DNA of 5,742 bases, taken from contig CAYNNG010000041.1 in assembly GCA_964398655.1 (NCBI GenBank), positions 1 through 5,742 on the forward strand, read 5' to 3'. Shown piece after piece: positions 5,604 to 5,742 of this stretch; positions within the stretch are counted from its first letter, which is position 1; each line of letters starts with the position of its first letter. The stretch comes from SFFI01 sp964398655 (GTDB lineage Bacteria > Bacillota > Clostridia > Saccharofermentanales > DTU023). The position numbers were made by a program, and so were the translations under genes. The notes under the pieces were generated by a model. That model was not told the DNA's origin and made no database searches. It saw only the letters and a program-made list of their open reading frames with translations.

Positions 5604-5742
5604 CTAGCCCTGCTTCTTTAAATAAGCCAGCATAGCCAGTCCTGCGGCCGAGAGGAAAAGTCCCAAGGGCAGGCCATCCGCGGCGCCTGTCGCCGGCAAT
5701 TGTTGAACCTGTTCTTGAATGCTGTTAGGTCCCGTGTATTCG
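5604..5742 (-). CDS. LPXTG cell-wall-anchored surface protein, C-terminal end (partial)
   Basis: Reading the reverse strand from the window edge gives 45 residues ending at a TAG stop (5604-5606); the rest of the gene lies beyond 5742. The segment contains the sortase sorting signal LPATG (5685-5699). It is followed by a hydrophobic stretch rich in Leu, Ala and Gly (about 20 residues ending LAMLAYL), then a short positive tail KKQG. This is the classical C-terminal anchor of Gram-positive surface proteins: sortase cleaves between Thr and Gly and links the protein to peptidoglycan. Residues before the motif (NSIQEQVQQ) are polar, as expected of a wall-spanning region. What the protein does outside the cell cannot be told from this fragment. 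It converges on the ABC operon and is probably unrelated to it. Confidence 0.88.
   Translation of the reverse strand, partial: EYTGPNSIQEQVQQLPATGAADGLPLGLFLSAAGLAMLAYLKKQG

Overview
The window holds one three-gene ABC importer operon on the + strand, and the tail end of a sortase-anchored surface protein converging on it from the - strand. The LPATG cell-wall sorting signal, strong AGGAGG-type ribosome binding sites and mixed base composition suggest a Gram-positive, probably monoderm bacterium of the Bacillota. I cannot name a genus from sequence alone.

Layout. Positions 1-318 are non-coding leader, with a possible -10 element, a perfect 10-base palindrome, an AAGC-type hexamer repeat and an imperfect long hairpin. 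Positions 319-1644 encode an exported solute-binding protein with a Sec signal peptide but no lipobox. Positions 1645-1891 are non-coding, with degenerate 19-base tandem repeats, a hairpin, and a terminator-like hairpin just before the next ribosome binding site. Positions 1892-3733 encode a fused two-domain permease (about 12 membrane helices, two EAA loops). Two bases later, 3736-5361 encode the ATPase, which carries an insertion of roughly 120 residues between the Q-loop and the LSGGQ signature. Positions 5362-5603 are non-coding, with four degenerate 28-base tandem repeats and a strong 12-bp terminator hairpin. Positions 5604-5742 (- strand) are the last 45 codons of an LPXTG protein.

How the genes work together. 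The binding protein should capture a ligand outside the membrane, the fused permease should form the whole channel as one chain, and the ATPase should power import as a homodimer. This arrangement (binding protein, FbpB-type double permease, MalK/FbpC-type ATPase with C-terminal regulatory domain) fits the ferric iron / 2-aminoethylphosphonate / related group of importers, but nothing here fixes the substrate. The leaky-terminator arrangement after the first gene fits the usual need for more binding protein than membrane parts.

No CRISPR array, tRNA, rRNA, transposase or phage gene was seen. The least ordinary features are the interrupted ATPase, the Asp in place of the conserved Gly in both permease EAA loops, the non-lipidated binding protein, and the two different families of degenerate tandem repeats in the gaps.
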